From Dendrobium chrysotoxum (Eukaryota; Streptophyta; Magnoliopsida; Asparagales; Orchidaceae), in contig CM034313.1 in the NCBI GenBank assembly GCA_019925795.1, positions 82,677,663 to 82,741,662 of the forward strand: 64,000 bases of DNA, given 5' to 3'. The position numbers and the translations under genes are program-made. Below, in pieces: positions 63,066 to 64,000 of the stretch. The notes below the pieces were generated by a model. That model was not told where the DNA came from, searched no databases, and was given only the letters and a program-made list of their open reading frames with translations. Position 1 is the first letter of the stretch. Every line of letters begins with the position of its first letter.

Positions 63066-64000
63066 TGTAACACCCCACAGTACTCCTTAACATTACTGTA
63101 GAGTGGAACAAGCATAAACATAACATTTTCATCAGTAAACATCTCATTCATTTCATTTCATTTCAGATCTATATAAAAGATCATATAAACATCATCTGAT
63201 ATAACAAAGGAAACATCTAATAAATCCCAAGTTTCATCAAAGACCTAGTATAGAGCCACTAAGGAAATCCAAACAAATTCAAAGTAATACAACATTAAAA
63301 TTGTTTACTAACCTCAATAGTAGACTTCAAACATAAAATAAACATTAACATAAAATGTAAATACTTGCAGATTAGTCTTCTCCCACTTTTTATTTTTCTT
63401 TACCTGTAACAACAGTCAATAATAAAATACTGGTGAGCTATGAGGCTCCATAAGTTATGCAACTTGAAATAGCATTTAAATTGCATGATTATAAAATTCA
63501 GAACATTGAAAACATAATTAAAAGTTAGACTACTTGAGCAAACTTCATAAAATCTCAATTGACATTAACCAGTAATTCCTCTTACATTCATACTGAATAT
63601 CAATTTTACTCATTAAAAGATTTGGCTACTCATTCATAAATATATTCAATGGAGCCTAGGGCTATTGAATTACATAGAGGTCCCTTTTGCCTCTTTGGGG
63701 TCCCTTTTGCCCCACCTGCTATACAGGCTTCATTTCTTTGAGGTCCCTTTTGCCTCACCTGCTATGCAGGTTTCATTTCTTTGGGGTCCCTTTTGCCTCA
63801 CTTACCAATTAGTTTAATATATGAGGACCCTTTTGCCCCACCTGCATTGGTAAGTTATACATAAATTTTTAGCCAAACTTTACTTTTAAATTGATATTCA
63901 GTACACATTTCATACTCATAATCCTACTTGTTTTGCTGCATTCTTTCTTAATCATTCATATTATAATTTGTATAACATGAATATACACATGATAAGTAAG
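63066..64000 (-). repeat. Family B LTR-like repeat, copy 6 (minus, runs off the window)
   Basis: Starts tgtaacaccccacagtactcc at 63066. Contains tactggtgagctatgaggct (63430), the mirror of agctcaccgg in copy 2, and a local tandem cluster at 63680-63850. Non-coding. Confidence 0.6.
63678..63850. repeat. Tandem cluster of ggtcccttttgcc
   Basis: ggtcccttttgcc (or ggacccttttgcc) occurs five times: about 63679, 63700, 63741, 63785 and 63826. The middle copies form a unit of 43-44 bp with cacctgctatrcaggyttca between. Confidence 0.9.

Overview
The window is nuclear DNA from a flowering plant, most likely a dicot or dicot-like angiosperm. It is AT-rich, has GT-AG spliced exons, and is packed with plant transposable elements. 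I cannot name the species. Nearly the whole window lies inside one protein-coding gene on the + strand: a SOS1/NHX7-type plasma-membrane Na+/H+ antiporter. Eleven consecutive internal exons can be read (3339-3440 to 62544-62846). They total 1,316 nt (about 438 residues) spread over 59.5 kb, and their reading frame stays open across all ten introns. The N-terminal exons lie before the window. The cyclic-nucleotide-binding and regulatory C-terminus lies after it.

Four introns are short (77, 73, 87 and 480 bp). Four are very large (19.8, 8.2, 12.5 and 12.2 kb) because mobile DNA has accumulated in them. The 19.8-kb intron (3636-23386) holds a complete antisense Ty3/gypsy chromovirus (4021-10994; two 1,181-bp LTRs; 5-bp duplication aattt), a decayed hAT transposase relic with a small RTE LINE tail nested in it, a second truncated RTE copy, a large unclassified repeat, and an internally deleted antisense Ty1/copia element. 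The 8.2-kb intron (25294-33458) holds a C-rich anonymous block, an unclassified repeat and a long decayed sense RTE-clade LINE. The 12.5-kb intron (33515-46000) holds a decayed sense Ty3/gypsy 5' half (LTR, PBS, gag, protease). That copy is interrupted by an unusual non-coding element carrying many copies of a short palindromic motif (38556-40188). The same intron also holds an exact 200-bp tandem duplication. The 12.2-kb intron (46186-58402) holds a RTE 5' fragment, an hAT-type MITE (50659-50951, 8-bp duplication), a Mutator-type MITE (51807-52078, 9-bp duplication) and a structurally complete but dead antisense Ty1/copia element (53275-58241).

Two anonymous dispersed families run through the introns: 'family B' (about six diverged LTR-like copies with termini close to TGTCACRYCC) and 'family A' (two long non-coding copies). 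No transposon ORF here is intact. The only gene I would treat as functional is the antiporter.
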